Counted from the first letter of the stretch, positions 18,572 through 33,765 are shown. The stretch is DNA of 64,000 nt from Pseudomonas frederiksbergensis (GCF_001952935.1 NZ_CP018319.1:186001-250000), one strand, 5' to 3'. Translations and numbers: made by a program. Notes: generated by a model from the letters alone, not told the origin.

Positions 18572-19896
18572 TATTTTCTCCGCTGCCGGGGGCTGAGACG
18601 GTCAAGTTGCGCAAGGTGATTGAGCTTCTCGCCGATCTTCAGCTCCAGGCCACGCGGCACTGGCTGATAGAACGGTTGCGGCTCGAGTTCTTCCGGGAAA
18701 TAGTCTTCGCCAGCGGCGTAAGCGTCCGGCTCATCGTGGGCGTAACGGTATTCGTCGCCATAACCGAGTTGCTTCATCAGCTTGGTCGGCGCGTTGCGCA
18801 GGTGCAGCGGCACTTCCAATGAACCGTGTTCGGTGGCGCTGCGCATCGCGGCTTTGAAACCCATGTACACCGCGTTGCTTTTCGGCGCGCAAGCCAGATA
18901 GGTGATGGCCTGGGCCACCGCCAATTCGCCTTCAGGGCTGCCAAGGCGTTCCTGCACTTCCCACGCCGCCAGGCACAGGCTCAGGGCGCGGGGGTCTGCG
19001 TTACCGATGTCTTCGCTGGCCATGCGCACCACGCGCCGGGCCAGGTACAACGGATCGCAACCGCCGTCGATCATTCGTGCGAACCAGTACAGTGCGCCGT
19101 CGGGGTTGGAGCCGCGCACGGATTTATGCAGCGCGGAAATCTGGTCGTAAAACGCTTCGCCGCCCTTGTCGAAACGCCGGCGGGTATCACCGAGCAGGCT
19201 TTGCAGGAGATCGACGCCGATCTCGCTGTTGTCTTCAGCCAGGTCCGAGGCGTTTTCCAGCAGGTTGAGCAGACGCCGGCCATCGCCATCGGCGGCCGAC
19301 AGCAACATCTGGAAGCCTTCATCGCTGAGGGTCAGTTGCCGCTTGCCCAGGCCACGCTCTTCCGTCAGCGCGCGATGCACCAGCTTGCGCAGGGCCGCTT
19401 CGTCGAGACTTTTGAGCACGTAGACGCGCGCCCGGGAGAGCAACGCGTTGTTGAGTTCGAATGAGGGGTTTTCCGTGGTGGCGCCGATAAAAATCAGCGT
19501 GCCGTCTTCAACGTACGGCAGGAAAGCGTCCTGCTGGGACTTGTTGAAGCGGTGCACTTCGTCGACAAACAGGATGGTCCGCCGGCCGTATTGCCCGGCT
19601 TGCTGCTTGGCGATTTCCACCGACTGACGGATTTCCTTCACGCCGGCCAGTACCGCCGAAACCGTTTCGAAGTGCGCATCCGAGACTTCCGCCAGCAGCC
19701 GCGCCAGGGTGGTCTTGCCCACACCCGGCGGGCCCCAGAAAATCATCGAGTGCAAGGCACCCTGCTCCAGCGCCTCGCGCAAAGGCTTGCCGCGAGCGAG
19801 CAGGTGTTCCTGACCGACGTACTCGTCCAGGTTGGCCGCACGCAGGCGTGCTGCCAAAGGTTGAGCTATCGGGGCACTGCGAAACAGGTCCATCAC
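18571..19896 (-). CDS. rarA: Replication-associated recombination protein RarA (MgsA)
   Basis: A 441-residue AAA+ ATPase with Walker [15 protein letters not shown], Walker [19 protein letters not shown] and sensor region [19 protein letters not shown]. RarA acts with SSB at stalled forks. The C-terminal MgsA tetramerisation domain (for example [20 protein letters not shown]) is present. Separated from lolA by a REPIN element. Confidence 0.95.
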   Translation of the reverse strand: MMDLFRSAPIAQPLAARLRAANLDEYVGQEHLLARGKPLREALEQGALHSMIFWGPPGVGKTTLARLLAEVSDAHFETVSAVLAGVKEIRQSVEIAKQQAGQYGRRTILFVDEVHRFNKSQQDAFLPYVEDGTLIFIGATTENPSFELNNALLSRARVYVLKSLDEAALRKLVHRALTEERGLGKRQLTLSDEGFQMLLSAADGDGRRLLNLLENASDLAEDNSEIGVDLLQSLLGDTRRRFDKGGEAFYDQISALHKSVRGSNPDGALYWFARMIDGGCDPLYLARRVVRMASEDIGNADPRALSLCLAAWEVQERLGSPEGELAVAQAITYLACAPKSNAVYMGFKAAMRSATEHGSLEVPLHLRNAPTKLMKQLGYGDEYRYAHDEPDAYAAGEDYFPEELEPQPFYQPVPRGLELKIGEKLNHLAQLDRLSPRQRRK

Positions 19897-19947
19897 TACT
19901 TATGAAACCTCACTGACTATCAGTCAATAATCTGAACACCGCCGATC

Positions 19948-20041
19948 CCTGTGGGAGCGAGCCTGCTCGCGATAGCGTCAGGTCAGTCAACATTGATGTT
20001 GAATGTAATGCCGCCATCGCGAGCAGGCTCGCTCCCACAGG
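19948..20041. repeat. REPIN-like inverted REP pair between lolA and rarA
   Basis: Left arm CCTGTGGGAGCGAGCCTGCT and right arm AGCAGGCTCGCTCCCACAGG, perfectly complementary over about 26 bases. The spacer holds GTCAGTCAACATTGATGTTG, a near-palindrome shared with the 9824 and 33800 copies. The arm sequence (GAGCCTGCTC) is a subtype of the GGGCTTGCTC arm of the other copies. It sits inside an otherwise co-directional gene run. Confidence 0.85.
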
Positions 20042-20050
20042 TTTTGCGTC

Positions 20051-20674
20051 TTACTCTTGAATCACGTCCGCCCCTTTAGGGATGTCGAACTTGAACTTCG
20101 ACGCCGGAATCGGCTCGTTGGCTTTCACCCCGGTGAACAGGATGTTGGTGCGCTGACCGACGCTGTCGATCATCTGCATGTCATTGACCAGGCCGTTACG
20201 GAACGACAGGCGCAGGCTGTCGAACAGGGTGTCCTTGGTTTTCGGCTTCAAGGTGAAGTCGATCACGCCGCCGGCTTCCTTGGCGCTGATGTCGAAGCTC
20301 TGGCTGATCTTGGACACATCACCGGACAGCAGCAAGGCTGGCGTCTGGGTCAGGCGCTGATCGAGGTTCTTGATGGTGGCCTGCTCCAGATCCGGATCCC
20401 ACAACGTCACCTTCTTGCCGTCGGAGACCATCGTTTGTTCGGCCGGCGCATTGGTGTGCCAGTAAAACAAGCCCGGACGCTGCAAGGACATTTCACCCGC
20501 GGTTTCCTGCAATTGGGTACCGCTGCCGTCGAGGGTCAGCTGGGAGAAACGTGCGGTCAGGGTCTGGGATTTTTCCAGCAATTGGGTCAGACGCGCCACG
20601 TCCTTGTCATCGGCGTGGGCCGAGAGCGTGGTCAAAGCCAAAACCGGCAGCAACAGCATGCGGATAAGACGCAT
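20051..20674 (-). CDS. lolA: Outer-membrane lipoprotein chaperone LolA
   Basis: A 207-residue periplasmic carrier that takes lipoproteins from LolCDE to LolB. The signal peptide is [21 protein letters not shown] with cleavage before DDKD. Family features include [33 protein letters not shown] and [18 protein letters not shown]. The ATG at 20674 has GAGGACT upstream; earlier in-frame ATGs would bury the signal. 65 bases downstream of ftsK. Confidence 0.94.
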   Translation of the reverse strand: MRLIRMLLLPVLALTTLSAHADDKDVARLTQLLEKSQTLTARFSQLTLDGSGTQLQETAGEMSLQRPGLFYWHTNAPAEQTMVSDGKKVTLWDPDLEQATIKNLDQRLTQTPALLLSGDVSKISQSFDISAKEAGGVIDFTLKPKTKDTLFDSLRLSFRNGLVNDMQMIDSVGQRTNILFTGVKANEPIPASKFKFDIPKGADVIQE

Positions 20675-20739
20675 GGGAGTCCTCATAACATTCGTGGGGG
20701 TGCGATGGCGCGTCATTACGCCACCGCGTTTCAATCAAT

Positions 20740-23142
20740 TCAGTCGCGTACCGGGCCCGGGGCCAGGACTTCACGCGAACCGTTGGTATTCATGGACGTC
20801 ACGACCCCAGCCATTTCCATGGCCTCGATCATGCGCGCGGCGCGGTTGTAGCCGATTTTCAGCTTGCGCTGAACCGCAGAGATGGACGCACGACGGCTTT
20901 CCAGTACGAACTGCACCGCTTCGTCGTAGAGCGCGTCGGATTCACTGTCGTCGTCGCCACCGCTGCTGCCTTCAAAGCCACTACCCGGCTCTTCGACACC
21001 AGCGAGAATCTCGTCGTTGTATTCCGGTGCGCCGCGCAGTTTCCAGGCCTCGACCACCCGGTGAACCTCGTCATCGGAGACGAAAGCGCCGTGAACACGG
21101 ATCGGCAGACTGGTGCCCGGTGGCATGTAGAGCATGTCACCGTGACCCAACAGTTGCTCGGCGCCGCCCTGGTCGATGATGGTGCGCGAATCGATCTTGC
21201 TCGACACCTGGAACGCCATACGGGTCGGAATGTTGGCCTTGATCAGACCGGTGATCACGTCAACCGACGGACGCTGGGTCGCGAGGATCAAGTGGATACC
21301 GGCGGCACGGGCCTTCTGGGCGATACGGGCGATCAGTTCTTCAACCTTCTTGCCGACGATCATCATCATGTCGGCGAATTCGTCCACCACCACGACGATG
21401 GTCGGCAGCTTGGTCAACAGCGGCGCTTCGTCGTGAATGCTTTCGCGCTTGTACAACGGATCGGTCAACGGCTCACCGGCGTCCTGGGCTTCCTTGACCT
21501 TGGCATTGAAGCCCGACAGGTTACGCACGCCCATCTTCGCCATCAGTTTGTAGCGGCGCTCCATCTCCGCCACGCTCCAGCGCAGGGCGTTGGCGGCGTC
21601 CTTCATGTCGGTCACGACCGGGCACAACAGGTGCGGAATGCCTTCGTAGATCGACAGTTCAAGCATTTTCGGGTCGATCATGATCAGCTTGGCGTCTTCC
21701 GGGCCAGACTTGAACAGGATCGACAGGATCATCGCGTTCACGCCCACCGATTTACCGGAACCGGTAGTACCGGCTACCAGCAAGTGGGGCATTTTCGCCA
21801 GGTCGGTGATGACCGGTTTGCCACCGATGTCGTGCCCCAGGGCCAAAGTGACCGGCGACTTGAAGTTGTCGTACTCGGGGGTCGACAGCACTTCGGAGAA
21901 ACGCACGATCTGGCGGTCTTCGTTAGGAATCTCGATACCGACGGTGGTCTTACCCGGAATCACTTCCACCACGCGCACGCTGGTCACGGCCAGGGAACGT
22001 GCCAGGTCTTTCGCCAGGTTGGAGATGCGGCTGACCTTGACGCCGGCCGCCGGCTGGATTTCGTAACGGGTAATCACCGGGCCGGGGTGAATCGAATCCA
22101 CCGACACTTCGACGCCGAATTCCTTGAGCTTGATTTCCAGCAAGTGGCCAACCGCAGCCAGGGATTCAGGCGAATAATTGAGTTGTTTCTTTTCTGCCGG
22201 GTCGAGAATCGAGATCGGCGGCAAGGTGCCTTCGACGGCACTGTCGACGAACAAATGCGCCTGTTTCTCTTTTTCCACGCGTTTGCTCGGCGCCGCTGGC
22301 TTGGGCGGCGCAGGGGCAATCACCGGCGGCACCTGCTTTTCGCGGTCCGACATGTGTTTGCTCAGGGCTTGCTCACGTTCGATCAGGCGTTCCTTGACCT
22401 TGGCTTGCTCGCGTTTGTCGGTGACGGTCGGCGCGACCACGTCATGCACGCGATCATCGACTTCACGCAGCTGCGCAACCAATTGTTTGCGCTCGACACG
22501 GGCCGCCCACCAGCGGTTGGCCGCGCCCTGAAACAGTTCGAACAGGTCGAGGGTAATCTTGCCGGTGAGGTCCATCACTTTGAACCACGACAGGTCGGTG
22601 AACACCGTCAGGCCAAACAGGAACAATGCGATGAACAACAGCGTACTGCCCTGGATATTCAGGGCGTTCCTGGCCAGATCACCGAGGCTTTCGCCCAAAG
22701 CACCGCCAGCGCCGGCCGGCAGACCGGTCGCGGCGTGAAAATGGATATGGGCCAGGGCCGCACCCGAGAGCACCAGAAACACCAGGCCGATCAGGCGCCA
22801 GGAAAACAGCCAGCCGCTCCACTCCCACTGCTCGTGGCGTTGACGGAAGATTTGATAAGCCTTGATCGCCAGCAACAGCGGGAAGATGTAGGCGAAATAA
22901 CCCAACACCATGAACAGGATGTCGGCGCTGTAGGAGCCGACCGGTCCGCCGAAATTCTGCACATCGTCGATCTTGCTGTTATGGCTCCAGCCCGGATCGT
23001 CCTTGCCGTAGGTCAACAAGGCCATCATCAGGAACAGGCACAAGCCGCCGATGGCGATCAATGCACCTTCCTTGAGCCGGTAGTGCAATTGCTGGCGCCA
23101 GAGCGGAACGACTGTTTTTGGTGCTGCGGTGGATTTCTTCAA
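20740..23142 (-). CDS. ftsK: DNA translocase FtsK
   Basis: An 800-residue divisome DNA pump. The N-terminus has four membrane helices, followed by a Pro/Lys/Glu-rich linker, the alpha/beta motor domains with Walker [17 protein letters not shown] and a Walker B region [14 protein letters not shown], and a C-terminal gamma winged helix ([20 protein letters not shown]) that reads KOPS sites and activates XerCD at dif. Divergent from trxB, first gene of the lolA-rarA-crcB-serS-cysG run. Confidence 0.96.
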   Translation of the reverse strand: MKKSTAAPKTVVPLWRQQLHYRLKEGALIAIGGLCLFLMMALLTYGKDDPGWSHNSKIDDVQNFGGPVGSYSADILFMVLGYFAYIFPLLLAIKAYQIFRQRHEQWEWSGWLFSWRLIGLVFLVLSGAALAHIHFHAATGLPAGAGGALGESLGDLARNALNIQGSTLLFIALFLFGLTVFTDLSWFKVMDLTGKITLDLFELFQGAANRWWAARVERKQLVAQLREVDDRVHDVVAPTVTDKREQAKVKERLIEREQALSKHMSDREKQVPPVIAPAPPKPAAPSKRVEKEKQAHLFVDSAVEGTLPPISILDPAEKKQLNYSPESLAAVGHLLEIKLKEFGVEVSVDSIHPGPVITRYEIQPAAGVKVSRISNLAKDLARSLAVTSVRVVEVIPGKTTVGIEIPNEDRQIVRFSEVLSTPEYDNFKSPVTLALGHDIGGKPVITDLAKMPHLLVAGTTGSGKSVGVNAMILSILFKSGPEDAKLIMIDPKMLELSIYEGIPHLLCPVVTDMKDAANALRWSVAEMERRYKLMAKMGVRNLSGFNAKVKEAQDAGEPLTDPLYKRESIHDEAPLLTKLPTIVVVVDEFADMMMIVGKKVEELIARIAQKARAAGIHLILATQRPSVDVITGLIKANIPTRMAFQVSSKIDSRTIIDQGGAEQLLGHGDMLYMPPGTSLPIRVHGAFVSDDEVHRVVEAWKLRGAPEYNDEILAGVEEPGSGFEGSSGGDDDSESDALYDEAVQFVLESRRASISAVQRKLKIGYNRAARMIEAMEMAGVVTSMNTNGSREVLAPGPVRD

Positions 23143-24410
<1,268 letters not shown>

Positions 24411-24474
24411 CGGCACACTTGACGGTGGGCCCACCCGCCCACCACTGCCCTCCCCTTCTGCAAGCCCGGATGCC

Positions 24475-25155
24475 ATGCTGACTTGGTTACAACGCAACAC
24501 CCTGACCTTCCCGCCCCTGGAAAAAGCCATGCGCGACCCCAACGGGCTGTTGGCTGCGGGCGGGGATCTGTCCGCCGATCGTCTGATTCAGGCCTATCGC
24601 CACGGCTGTTTTCCGTGGTTCTCGGAAGGCCAGCCGATTCTCTGGTGGTCGCCGGATCCGCGCACCGTACTGTTTCCCGACGAACTGCATGTCTCGCGCA
24701 GCCTGAACAAATTGCTGCGCCAGCAACGCTATCAAGTGACCTTTGATCAGGATTTTGCCGCGGTGATCCGCGCTTGCGCCGCGCCTCGGGATTACGCCGA
24801 CGGCACCTGGATCACAGAAGCCATGCAGAACGCCTACCTCGAGCTGCACAGGCGCGGCTACGCCCATTCGGTGGAAGTCTGGGACCAGGGTGAACTGGTC
24901 GGCGGGCTCTACGGCCTGGCGATGGGTCAGCTGTTTTTCGGCGAGTCCATGTTCAGTCGTGCCGACAACGCCTCAAAATATGGCTTTGCCACGCTGGTCC
25001 GACATCTGAAAGACTCAGGCTTTGTGCTGATCGACTGCCAGATGCCGACCGACCATCTGCACAGCCTCGGCGCCCGAGCGATTCCCCGCCGCGAGTTTGC
25101 CGACTACCTTGCGCAGCATCTGGACCAACCCAGCCGCGCAACCTGGGTTTGCTGA
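24475..25155 (+). CDS. aat: Leucyl/phenylalanyl-tRNA--protein transferase
   Basis: A 226-residue Aat. It adds Leu or Phe from aminoacyl-tRNA to proteins beginning with Lys or Arg, making primary N-degrons read by ClpS. Family signatures are [40 protein letters not shown] and [20 protein letters not shown]. Followed 57 bases later by bpt; the ClpA and ClpS genes are close downstream. Confidence 0.95.
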   Translation: MLTWLQRNTLTFPPLEKAMRDPNGLLAAGGDLSADRLIQAYRHGCFPWFSEGQPILWWSPDPRTVLFPDELHVSRSLNKLLRQQRYQVTFDQDFAAVIRACAAPRDYADGTWITEAMQNAYLELHRRGYAHSVEVWDQGELVGGLYGLAMGQLFFGESMFSRADNASKYGFATLVRHLKDSGFVLIDCQMPTDHLHSLGARAIPRREFADYLAQHLDQPSRATWVC

Positions 25156-25212
25156 GCGACTTTTGCGCGTGTGGCTTACACTTAATTCAAAACCTTATTC
25201 CGAGGGTTGATC

Positions 25213-25920
25213 ATGACCGAGTTGGCGCGTTTGAAGTTCTATGCCACTCAGCCCCACTCTTGCAGTTATCTGCCCGAGGAGCAGGCCACGACCTTGTTCC
25301 TCGACCCTAGTCAGCCCATGGATGTGCACGTCTATGCAGACCTGTCTGAAATGGGTTTCCGTCGTAGCGGCGATCATCTTTACCGGCCTCATTGTCAAAA
25401 TTGCAATGCATGCGTACCGGCGCGCATCCCTGTGGCGCAGTTTTCTCCAAACCGCCAGCAAAAACGCATCTTCAAACGCAACGTCGACCTGCAGGTGCGC
25501 CCTGCCAGGCCACAGTTCAGCGAAGAGTATTTCGACCTGTATCAGCGGTATATCGAGCAGCGTCACGCCGATGGCGATATGTACCCGCCAAGTCGCGATC
25601 AGTTTGCGACGTTCCTGGTACGTGACCTGCCGTTTTCCCGATTCTACGAATTTCGCCTCGAAGGACGACTGGTGGCGGTGGCCGTCACCGACTTGCTGCC
25701 GAACGGCCTGTCGGCCGTCTACACCTTCTACGAGCCCGCCGAAGAACGCCGCAGCCTGGGGCGTTATGCGATTCTCTGGCAAATCGCCGAGGCCCGACGA
25801 CTGGGGCTGGAAGCGGTCTACCTGGGTTATTGGATCAAAAACTGCAAAAAGATGAGCTACAAGACTCAATATCGCCCTATCGAACTGCTGATTAATCAGC
25901 GCTGGGTCATCCTGAACTAG
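25213..25920 (+). CDS. bpt: Aspartate/glutamate leucyltransferase (Bpt; formerly Ate)
   Basis: A 235-residue transferase that appends Leu to proteins starting with Asp or Glu. N-terminal cysteines (PHSCSYLP and [13 protein letters not shown]) and the C-terminal [20 protein letters not shown] block match the bacterial Bpt group, older annotations of which say arginyltransferase. The ATG at 25213 (GAGGGTTGATC upstream) is preferred over a TTG two codons upstream. With aat it feeds the leucine N-degron pathway. Confidence 0.93.
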   Translation: MTELARLKFYATQPHSCSYLPEEQATTLFLDPSQPMDVHVYADLSEMGFRRSGDHLYRPHCQNCNACVPARIPVAQFSPNRQQKRIFKRNVDLQVRPARPQFSEEYFDLYQRYIEQRHADGDMYPPSRDQFATFLVRDLPFSRFYEFRLEGRLVAVAVTDLLPNGLSAVYTFYEPAEERRSLGRYAILWQIAEARRLGLEAVYLGYWIKNCKKMSYKTQYRPIELLINQRWVILN

Positions 25921-25937
25921 AGCAAGCCGTAAACCCC

Positions 25938-25967
25938 TTGGCGTAAACCCCATTTTTCGGGCACAAT
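25938..25967 (+). promoter_or_regulatory. Candidate sigma-70 promoter of infA
   Basis: TTGGCG (25938-25943) and CACAAT (25962-25967) are separated by 18 bases, about 65 bases before the infA ATG. Moderate match to consensus; no direct proof. Confidence 0.5.
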
Positions 25968-26031
25968 GCACGCCGCTTTTGCCTGGCGCAGTTGCACCGG
26001 GCCATTCATTGGACACCGAGGGCTTTACTGC

Positions 26032-26250
26032 ATGTCGAAAGAAGACAGCTTCGAAATGGAAGGCACTGTCGTCGACACCCTGCCCAACACCATGTTTCGT
26101 GTGGAGTTGGAAAATGGGCACGTCGTAACCGCGCATATCTCCGGCAAGATGCGCAAGAATTACATTCGTATTCTTACCGGCGACAAAGTGCGCGTCGAGC
26201 TGACGCCCTATGACTTGAGCAAAGGGCGCATCACTTACCGCGCTCGCTAA
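26032..26250 (+). CDS. infA: Translation initiation factor IF-1
   Basis: A 72-residue OB-fold protein of the exact IF-1 length. Sequence blocks [39 protein letters not shown] and KGRITYRAR are near-invariant in the family. It binds the 30S A site during initiation. Own promoter likely; followed by a strong terminator. Confidence 0.98.
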
Positions 26251-26262
26251 TCAAGTCAATAC

Positions 26263-26292
26263 AAAACGCCCGGTTTATGCCGGGCGTTTTTG
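26263..26292 (+). terminator. Rho-independent terminator of infA
   Basis: Perfect stem AAAACGCCCGG / CCGGGCGTTTT with loop TTTATG, followed by T residues, 13 bases after the infA stop codon. Confidence 0.9.
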
Positions 26293-26320
26293 TGTGCCTG
26301 CGATTTAACGCCCCACACAT

Positions 26321-26433
26321 TGATCGTTCCCACGCTCCGCGTGGGAATGCAGCCCGGGACGCTCCGCGTCCCTTCTAAAGCCGAACGCAGAGCGTCCGTT
26401 GAGGCATTCCCACGCAGAGCGTGGGAACGATCA
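26321..26433. repeat. Nested palindromic repeat, copy 1
   Basis: Outer arms TGATCGTTCCCACGCTCCGC and, at the right, GCAGAGCGTGGGAACGATCA pair with each other, and each arm is itself a hairpin (TTCCCACGC-TCC-GCGTGGGAA). The centre contains further small palindromes such as GGGACGCTCCGCGTCCC. A second copy is at 39387. It lies between the terminators of infA and clpA. This looks like a dispersed Pseudomonas repeat unrelated to the REPIN arms. Confidence 0.8.
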
Positions 26434-26445
26434 CCCCGGACAGCA

Positions 26446-26474
26446 AAAAGGCGCCTTTCGGCGCCTTTTGCTTT
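26446..26474 (-). terminator. Rho-independent terminator of clpA
   Basis: Stem AAAAGGCGCC / GGCGCCTTTT with loop TTTC, 14 bases or so beyond the clpA stop codon on the minus strand; the A/T flanks make it usable in both directions. Confidence 0.85.
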
Positions 26475-26487
26475 GTTGCGGTTAACG

Positions 26488-28758
26488 TCAGGCCATTTCA
26501 GCCGTGGTCTCGAAGTCGAAGGTCAGCTCGCCGTCCTTGAGATCGATGTGAACCACACCACCATGGTCGGCCAGTTCGCCAAAGAGGATCTCTTCCGCCA
26601 GTGGACGCTTGATCTTGTCTTGAATCAAACGCGCCATTGGTCGAGCACCCATCGCCGAGTCGTAGCCACCCGCTGCCAGCCAGCTGCGCGCCGCGTCCGT
26701 CACCTCCAGCTGCACGCGCTTGTCTTCCAGCTGCGCCTGAAGCTCGGTAAGGAACTTGTCCACCACGCTTTTGATGACCTCATGGCTGAGGCGACCAAAC
26801 TGGATAATGGTGTCCAGACGATTACGGAACTCTGGCGTGAAGCTCTTCTTGATCACTTCCATCGCATCGGACGAATGGTCCTGATGGGTGAAACCGATCG
26901 AAGCGCGAGCCGCGGTTTCGGCGCCGGCGTTGGTCGTCATGATGACGATCACGTTACGGAAGTCCGCCTTGCGCCCGTTGTTATCGGTCAGCGTACCGTG
27001 GTCCATGACCTGCAGCAGCAGGTTGAAGACTTCCGGATGCGCCTTCTCGATCTCATCGAGCAACAGCACGCAGTGAGGCTGCTTGGTGATGGCTTCGGTC
27101 AGCAGGCCGCCCTGATCGAACCCGACATAGCCTGGAGGCGCACCGATCAGACGCGATACGGTGTGGCGCTCCATGTACTCGGACATGTCGAAGCGAACCA
27201 GCTCGATGCCCAATGCCTTGGCCAACTGACGCGCCGCTTCGGTTTTACCGACACCGGTAGGCCCTGCGAACAGGAACGAACCGACAGGCTTGTCAGGCGA
27301 CTTGAGGCCGGCACGGGACAGTTTGATCGCGGTCGACAGTGAGTCGATTGCGGCATCCTGGCCAAATACGGTCAGCTTCAGGTCACGCTCAAGGTTACGC
27401 AGCAGCTCTTTGTCGGAGCTGGTGACGTGCTTAGGCGGAATCCGCGCGATTTTCGCGACGATGTCCTCGACCTGAGGCACTTCGATGCGCTTCACGCGTT
27501 TCTCGATTGGCTGCAGACGCTGGTAGGCGCCCGCCTCGTCGATGACGTCGATGGCCTTGTCCGGCATGTGCCGGTCATTGATATAGCGTGAGGCCAGTTC
27601 GGCAGCCGCACGCAACGCCTCATCGCTGTATTCGATGTTGTGATGCGCTTCGAAACGACCTTTCAGGCCGCGCAGGATGCCAATGGTGTCTTCCACCGAA
27701 GGTTCCGACACGTCGACCTTCTGGAAGCGCCGGGCCAACGCACGGTCCTTCTCGAAGATCCCGCGGAATTCCTGGAACGTGGTCGAGCCGATGCAACGGA
27801 TATCACCCGACGACAGCAGCGGCTTGAGCAGGTTCGAGGCATCCATGACCCCACCGGACGCGGCACCCGCACCAATGATGGTGTGGATTTCGTCGATGAA
27901 CAGGATCGCCTGCGGACGTTTTTTCAGCTCATTGAGCAACGCCTTGAAGCGCTTCTCGAAATCGCCGCGGTATTTGGTCCCGGCCAGCAAGGCCCCCAGA
28001 TCGAGGGAATACACCACGCTGTTGGCCAGCAGGTCAGGCACCTGGTTGTCGACAATGCGCTTGGCCAGGCCTTCGGCAATCGCGGTTTTACCCACGCCCG
28101 CCTCGCCCACCAGCAGCGGATTGTTTTTGCGACGACGCGCCAGGATCTGCGCGACGCGCTCGACTTCCAGCTCGCGGCCTACCAATGGATCGATTCGACC
28201 CTGGCGCGCGAGTTCGTTGAGGTTGCTGGCATAAGCATCCAGGGGATTGCCTGAAGAAGAAGACTCACCGCCCTCGTCGTCCTGCATATCTTGCTCACCT
28301 TCAGAGTGATCGCCATGCCCCGGCACTTTGGAAATGCCGTGTGCGATGTAGTTGACGACATCGATGCGCGCAACGCTCTGCTGTTTCAGCAGGAACACTG
28401 CCTGACTCTCTTGCTCACTGAAGATCGCGACCAGCACGTTTGCGCCAGTCACTTCGCGTTTGCCCGAGCTCTGTACGTGAAAGACAGCACGTTGCAGAAC
28501 ACGCTGGAAGCCCAGGGTTGGCTGGGTCTCACGATCCTCGTCATGAACGGGGATCAATGGCGTGGTGGAGTCGATGAACTCCTGCAGATCGTGCTTGAGT
28601 TTGTCGAGGTTTGCGCCGCAGGCACGCAAAACGGTGGCGGCAGCCTCATTGTCCAATAGGGCCAGCAGGAGGTGTTCGACGGTCATGAATTCATGACGCT
28701 TCGAACGTGCCTCCTTGAAGGCAAGATTGAGGGTGACTTCGAGCTCGCGGTTTAACAT
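26488..28758 (-). CDS. clpA: ATP-dependent Clp protease ATP-binding subunit ClpA
   Basis: A 756-residue AAA+ unfoldase that feeds ClpP. An N-terminal double Clp domain is followed by D1 with Walker A GEAGVGKTAIAEGLAKR and D2 with Walker A GPTGVGKTEAARQLAKALG and Walker B HCVLLLDEIEKAHPEVFN. The N domain binds ClpS, encoded 30 bases upstream on the same strand. Length is typical. No oddities. Confidence 0.96.
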   Translation of the reverse strand: MLNRELEVTLNLAFKEARSKRHEFMTVEHLLLALLDNEAAATVLRACGANLDKLKHDLQEFIDSTTPLIPVHDEDRETQPTLGFQRVLQRAVFHVQSSGKREVTGANVLVAIFSEQESQAVFLLKQQSVARIDVVNYIAHGISKVPGHGDHSEGEQDMQDDEGGESSSSGNPLDAYASNLNELARQGRIDPLVGRELEVERVAQILARRRKNNPLLVGEAGVGKTAIAEGLAKRIVDNQVPDLLANSVVYSLDLGALLAGTKYRGDFEKRFKALLNELKKRPQAILFIDEIHTIIGAGAASGGVMDASNLLKPLLSSGDIRCIGSTTFQEFRGIFEKDRALARRFQKVDVSEPSVEDTIGILRGLKGRFEAHHNIEYSDEALRAAAELASRYINDRHMPDKAIDVIDEAGAYQRLQPIEKRVKRIEVPQVEDIVAKIARIPPKHVTSSDKELLRNLERDLKLTVFGQDAAIDSLSTAIKLSRAGLKSPDKPVGSFLFAGPTGVGKTEAARQLAKALGIELVRFDMSEYMERHTVSRLIGAPPGYVGFDQGGLLTEAITKQPHCVLLLDEIEKAHPEVFNLLLQVMDHGTLTDNNGRKADFRNVIVIMTTNAGAETAARASIGFTHQDHSSDAMEVIKKSFTPEFRNRLDTIIQFGRLSHEVIKSVVDKFLTELQAQLEDKRVQLEVTDAARSWLAAGGYDSAMGARPMARLIQDKIKRPLAEEILFGELADHGGVVHIDLKDGELTFDFETTAEMA

Positions 28759-28788
28759 AGCTTCACCTCATACCCAAGTGGTCGGCGA

Positions 28789-29172
28789 TTAACCGTCCTT
28801 CTCGATTTCACAGAGTAGCGGATGCTGGCTTTCCCTGGCGTACTGGTTGACCTGCATGGCCTTAGTCTCGGCGATGTCGCGGGTAAACACTCCACATACT
28901 GCCCGTCCTTCTGTGTGGACGGCCAGCATGACCTTGGTCGCCAGCTCCCGATTCAGGTTAAAAAACACCTCGAGCACTTCGACGACGAAATCCATCGGTG
29001 TGTAGTCATCATTGAACAAAACCACCTTGTACATCGGCGGCGCCTGTAAAGCAGGCTTTGCCTCCTGAACAGCAATGCCTGCGGAATCGTCGTCGTGAGT
29101 CCCCGGGTGTTCTTTTTGGAGAGCCGGGCGATCCTGATTGAATGTTAGTCGAATCTGGCTGATTGCATGCAT
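28789..29172 (-). CDS. clpS: ATP-dependent Clp protease adaptor ClpS
   Basis: A 127-residue N-recognin adaptor. The core [20 protein letters not shown] contains the Asn-Asp pair that binds the N-degron amino group, and [20 protein letters not shown] follows. The start [14 protein letters not shown] at 29172 is the usual Pseudomonas one, although its SD is weak. ClpS delivers N-degron substrates made by Aat and Bpt to ClpAP. Divergent from cspD. Confidence 0.93.
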   Translation of the reverse strand: MHAISQIRLTFNQDRPALQKEHPGTHDDDSAGIAVQEAKPALQAPPMYKVVLFNDDYTPMDFVVEVLEVFFNLNRELATKVMLAVHTEGRAVCGVFTRDIAETKAMQVNQYARESQHPLLCEIEKDG

Positions 29173-29397
29173 GGAAAGAAAGGTTCGTCTGTTGTTCAAA
29201 TACAGTGGTGGGGGCGGCTATGGACGATTTCAACTCCGACTGCCCGGTCACCTTGACTATCGGCAAAACGGTGTTACAACCAATAGAGCCCACAGTGGGT
29301 AAAAAAGGTCCGCGGAGTCAATCTTATTTCCAGGAAATGACTGCGGATGAACTGGATGATACTCCAGTGATGGAGTCTGTTGCAGAGGGATATGGGT

Positions 29398-29679
29398 ATG
29401 TCAGTCGGCAAGGTGAAATGGTTCAACAATGCCAAGGGGTTCGGTTTCATTAACACCGATGCCAGGGAAGGTCGTGACGAAGACGGTCATCTTATTGATT
29501 TCTTTGCCCACTACTCGGCCATTGAGATGAACGGGTACAGGACTCTCAAGGCTGGGCAAGCTGTGAATTTCGAGATTGTTCAGGGCCCCAAAGGGTTGCA
29601 TGCCGTGAAGATCATGCCCGCTACAACGGAGAACGAGCAGGCCGCCCCTGCCCTCCAGCAAGAAACTGTATCGAGTTAA
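29398..29679 (+). CDS. cspD: Cold-shock-domain protein CspD
   Basis: A 93-residue CspD-type protein. The N-terminal cold-shock domain has RNP1 NAKGFGFIN and RNP2-like DFFAHYSAIEMNG, and a C-terminal tail of about 20 residues is longer than in CspA, as expected for CspD, which binds ssDNA and inhibits replication in stationary cells. Two close ATGs (29392 and 29398) exist; the second has better spacing from AGAGGG. Divergent from clpS, as in many gamma-proteobacteria. Confidence 0.9.
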   Translation: MSVGKVKWFNNAKGFGFINTDAREGRDEDGHLIDFFAHYSAIEMNGYRTLKAGQAVNFEIVQGPKGLHAVKIMPATTENEQAAPALQQETVSS

Positions 29680-29701
29680 TACAACCCGTCATCCAGTCAT
29701 A

Positions 29702-29730
29702 AAAAAAACCGCCCGAAGGCGGTTTTTTTA
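29702..29730. terminator. Bidirectional terminator between cspD and icd
   Basis: AAAAAACCGCC / GGCGGTTTTTT with loop CGAA, between convergent cspD and icd; A and T runs on both sides allow use in both directions. Confidence 0.9.
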
Positions 29731-29741
29731 TGCCTATTCGC

Positions 29742-30998
29742 TTACATGTGCGAAATCAGCGCATCACCAAACGCGGACGAAGACAGCAGTTTCGCGCCTT
29801 CCATCAGTCGTTCGAAGTCATAGGTCACGGTCTTGGCGGAGATCGCGCCGTTGGTGCCCTTGATGATCAGATCAGCCGCTTCGGTCCAGCCCATGTGACG
29901 CAGCATCATCTCTGCGGACAGGATCAGGGAACCCGGGTTGACCTGGTCCTTGCCAGCGTACTTCGGCGCAGTACCGTGGGTCGCTTCGAACATCGCAATG
30001 GTGTCAGACAGGTTGGCGCCCGGTGCGATACCGATACCACCCACTTCCGCCGCCAGGGCGTCGGAGAGGTAGTCGCCGTTCAGGTTCAGGGTCGCGATCA
30101 CATCGTATTCGGCCGGGCGCAGCAGGATCTGCTGGAGCATGGCGTCGGCGATGGCATCCTTGACGATAACGTTCTTGCCGGTTTTCGGGTTTTTGAACTG
30201 CATCCACGGACCGCCATCGAGCAGGGTCGCGCCGAACTCTTCAGCCGCCACTTCGTAGGCCCATTCCTTGAAGGCACCTTCGGTGAACTTCATGATGTTG
30301 CCTTTGTGCACGATGGTCAGCGAGTCGCGGTCGTTGTCGACCACATACTGCAGGGCTTTGCGCGCCAGACGCTTGGTGCCTTGCAGCGAAACCGGCTTGA
30401 TGCCGATACCGCAGTTTTCGTCGAAACGGATCTTGGTGACGCCCATTTCATCTTTAAGGAACTTGATGACTTTGGTCGCTTCCGGCGAACCGGCTTTCCA
30501 CTCGATACCGGCGTAGATGTCTTCCGAGTTCTCACGGAAGATCGTCATGTCGACGTCGCCTGGCTTCTTGACCGGGCTAGGCACGCCTTCGAACCAGCGC
30601 ACAGGGCGCAGGCAGACATAAAGGTCGAGTTGCTGACGCAGGGCCACGTTCAGGGAACGGATGCCGCCACCGACCGGGGTGGTCAGAGGCCCCTTGATGG
30701 AAACCACGTAATCTTTGACTGCGTCCAGGGTTTCCTGGGGCAGCCAGGTGTCCTGATCGTAAACCTGAGTCGCTTTCTCCCCGGCGTAGACTTCCATCCA
30801 GGAAATTTTGCGCTCGCCGCCGTAAGCCTTCTTAACAGCAGCATCGACAACCTTGATCATTACCGGGCTGATATCAACGCCAATACCATCGCCTTCGATG
30901 AAGGGGATGATCGGGTTGTTAGGAACATTGAGAGAATGGTCTGCGTTGACGGTGATTTTGTCGCCGACTGCTGGAACCTGAATCTTCTTGTATCCCAT
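29742..30998 (-). CDS. icd: Isocitrate dehydrogenase, NADP-dependent, dimeric type
   Basis: A 418-residue homodimeric IDH of E. coli Icd length. The [10 protein letters not shown] segment contains the serine phosphorylated by AceK in E. coli, and [18 protein letters not shown] with [20 protein letters not shown] are family signatures. The ATG at 30998 with GGAGTT upstream gives the normal N-terminus [14 protein letters not shown]. It catalyses isocitrate to 2-oxoglutarate in the TCA cycle, the branch point with AceA (40868). Divergent from idh. Confidence 0.95.
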   Translation of the reverse strand: MGYKKIQVPAVGDKITVNADHSLNVPNNPIIPFIEGDGIGVDISPVMIKVVDAAVKKAYGGERKISWMEVYAGEKATQVYDQDTWLPQETLDAVKDYVVSIKGPLTTPVGGGIRSLNVALRQQLDLYVCLRPVRWFEGVPSPVKKPGDVDMTIFRENSEDIYAGIEWKAGSPEATKVIKFLKDEMGVTKIRFDENCGIGIKPVSLQGTKRLARKALQYVVDNDRDSLTIVHKGNIMKFTEGAFKEWAYEVAAEEFGATLLDGGPWMQFKNPKTGKNVIVKDAIADAMLQQILLRPAEYDVIATLNLNGDYLSDALAAEVGGIGIAPGANLSDTIAMFEATHGTAPKYAGKDQVNPGSLILSAEMMLRHMGWTEAADLIIKGTNGAISAKTVTYDFERLMEGAKLLSSSAFGDALISHM

Positions 30999-33720
<2,722 letters not shown>

Positions 33721-33738
33721 GGTTGTAAGGATGCAAGG

Positions 33739-33765
33739 AAGCCCCGGCCCAGTGCCGGGGTTTCT
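33739..33765 (+). terminator. Rho-independent terminator of idh
   Basis: Stem AAGCCCCGGC / GCCGGGGTTT with a five-base loop, 19 bases after the stop codon. Confidence 0.8.
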
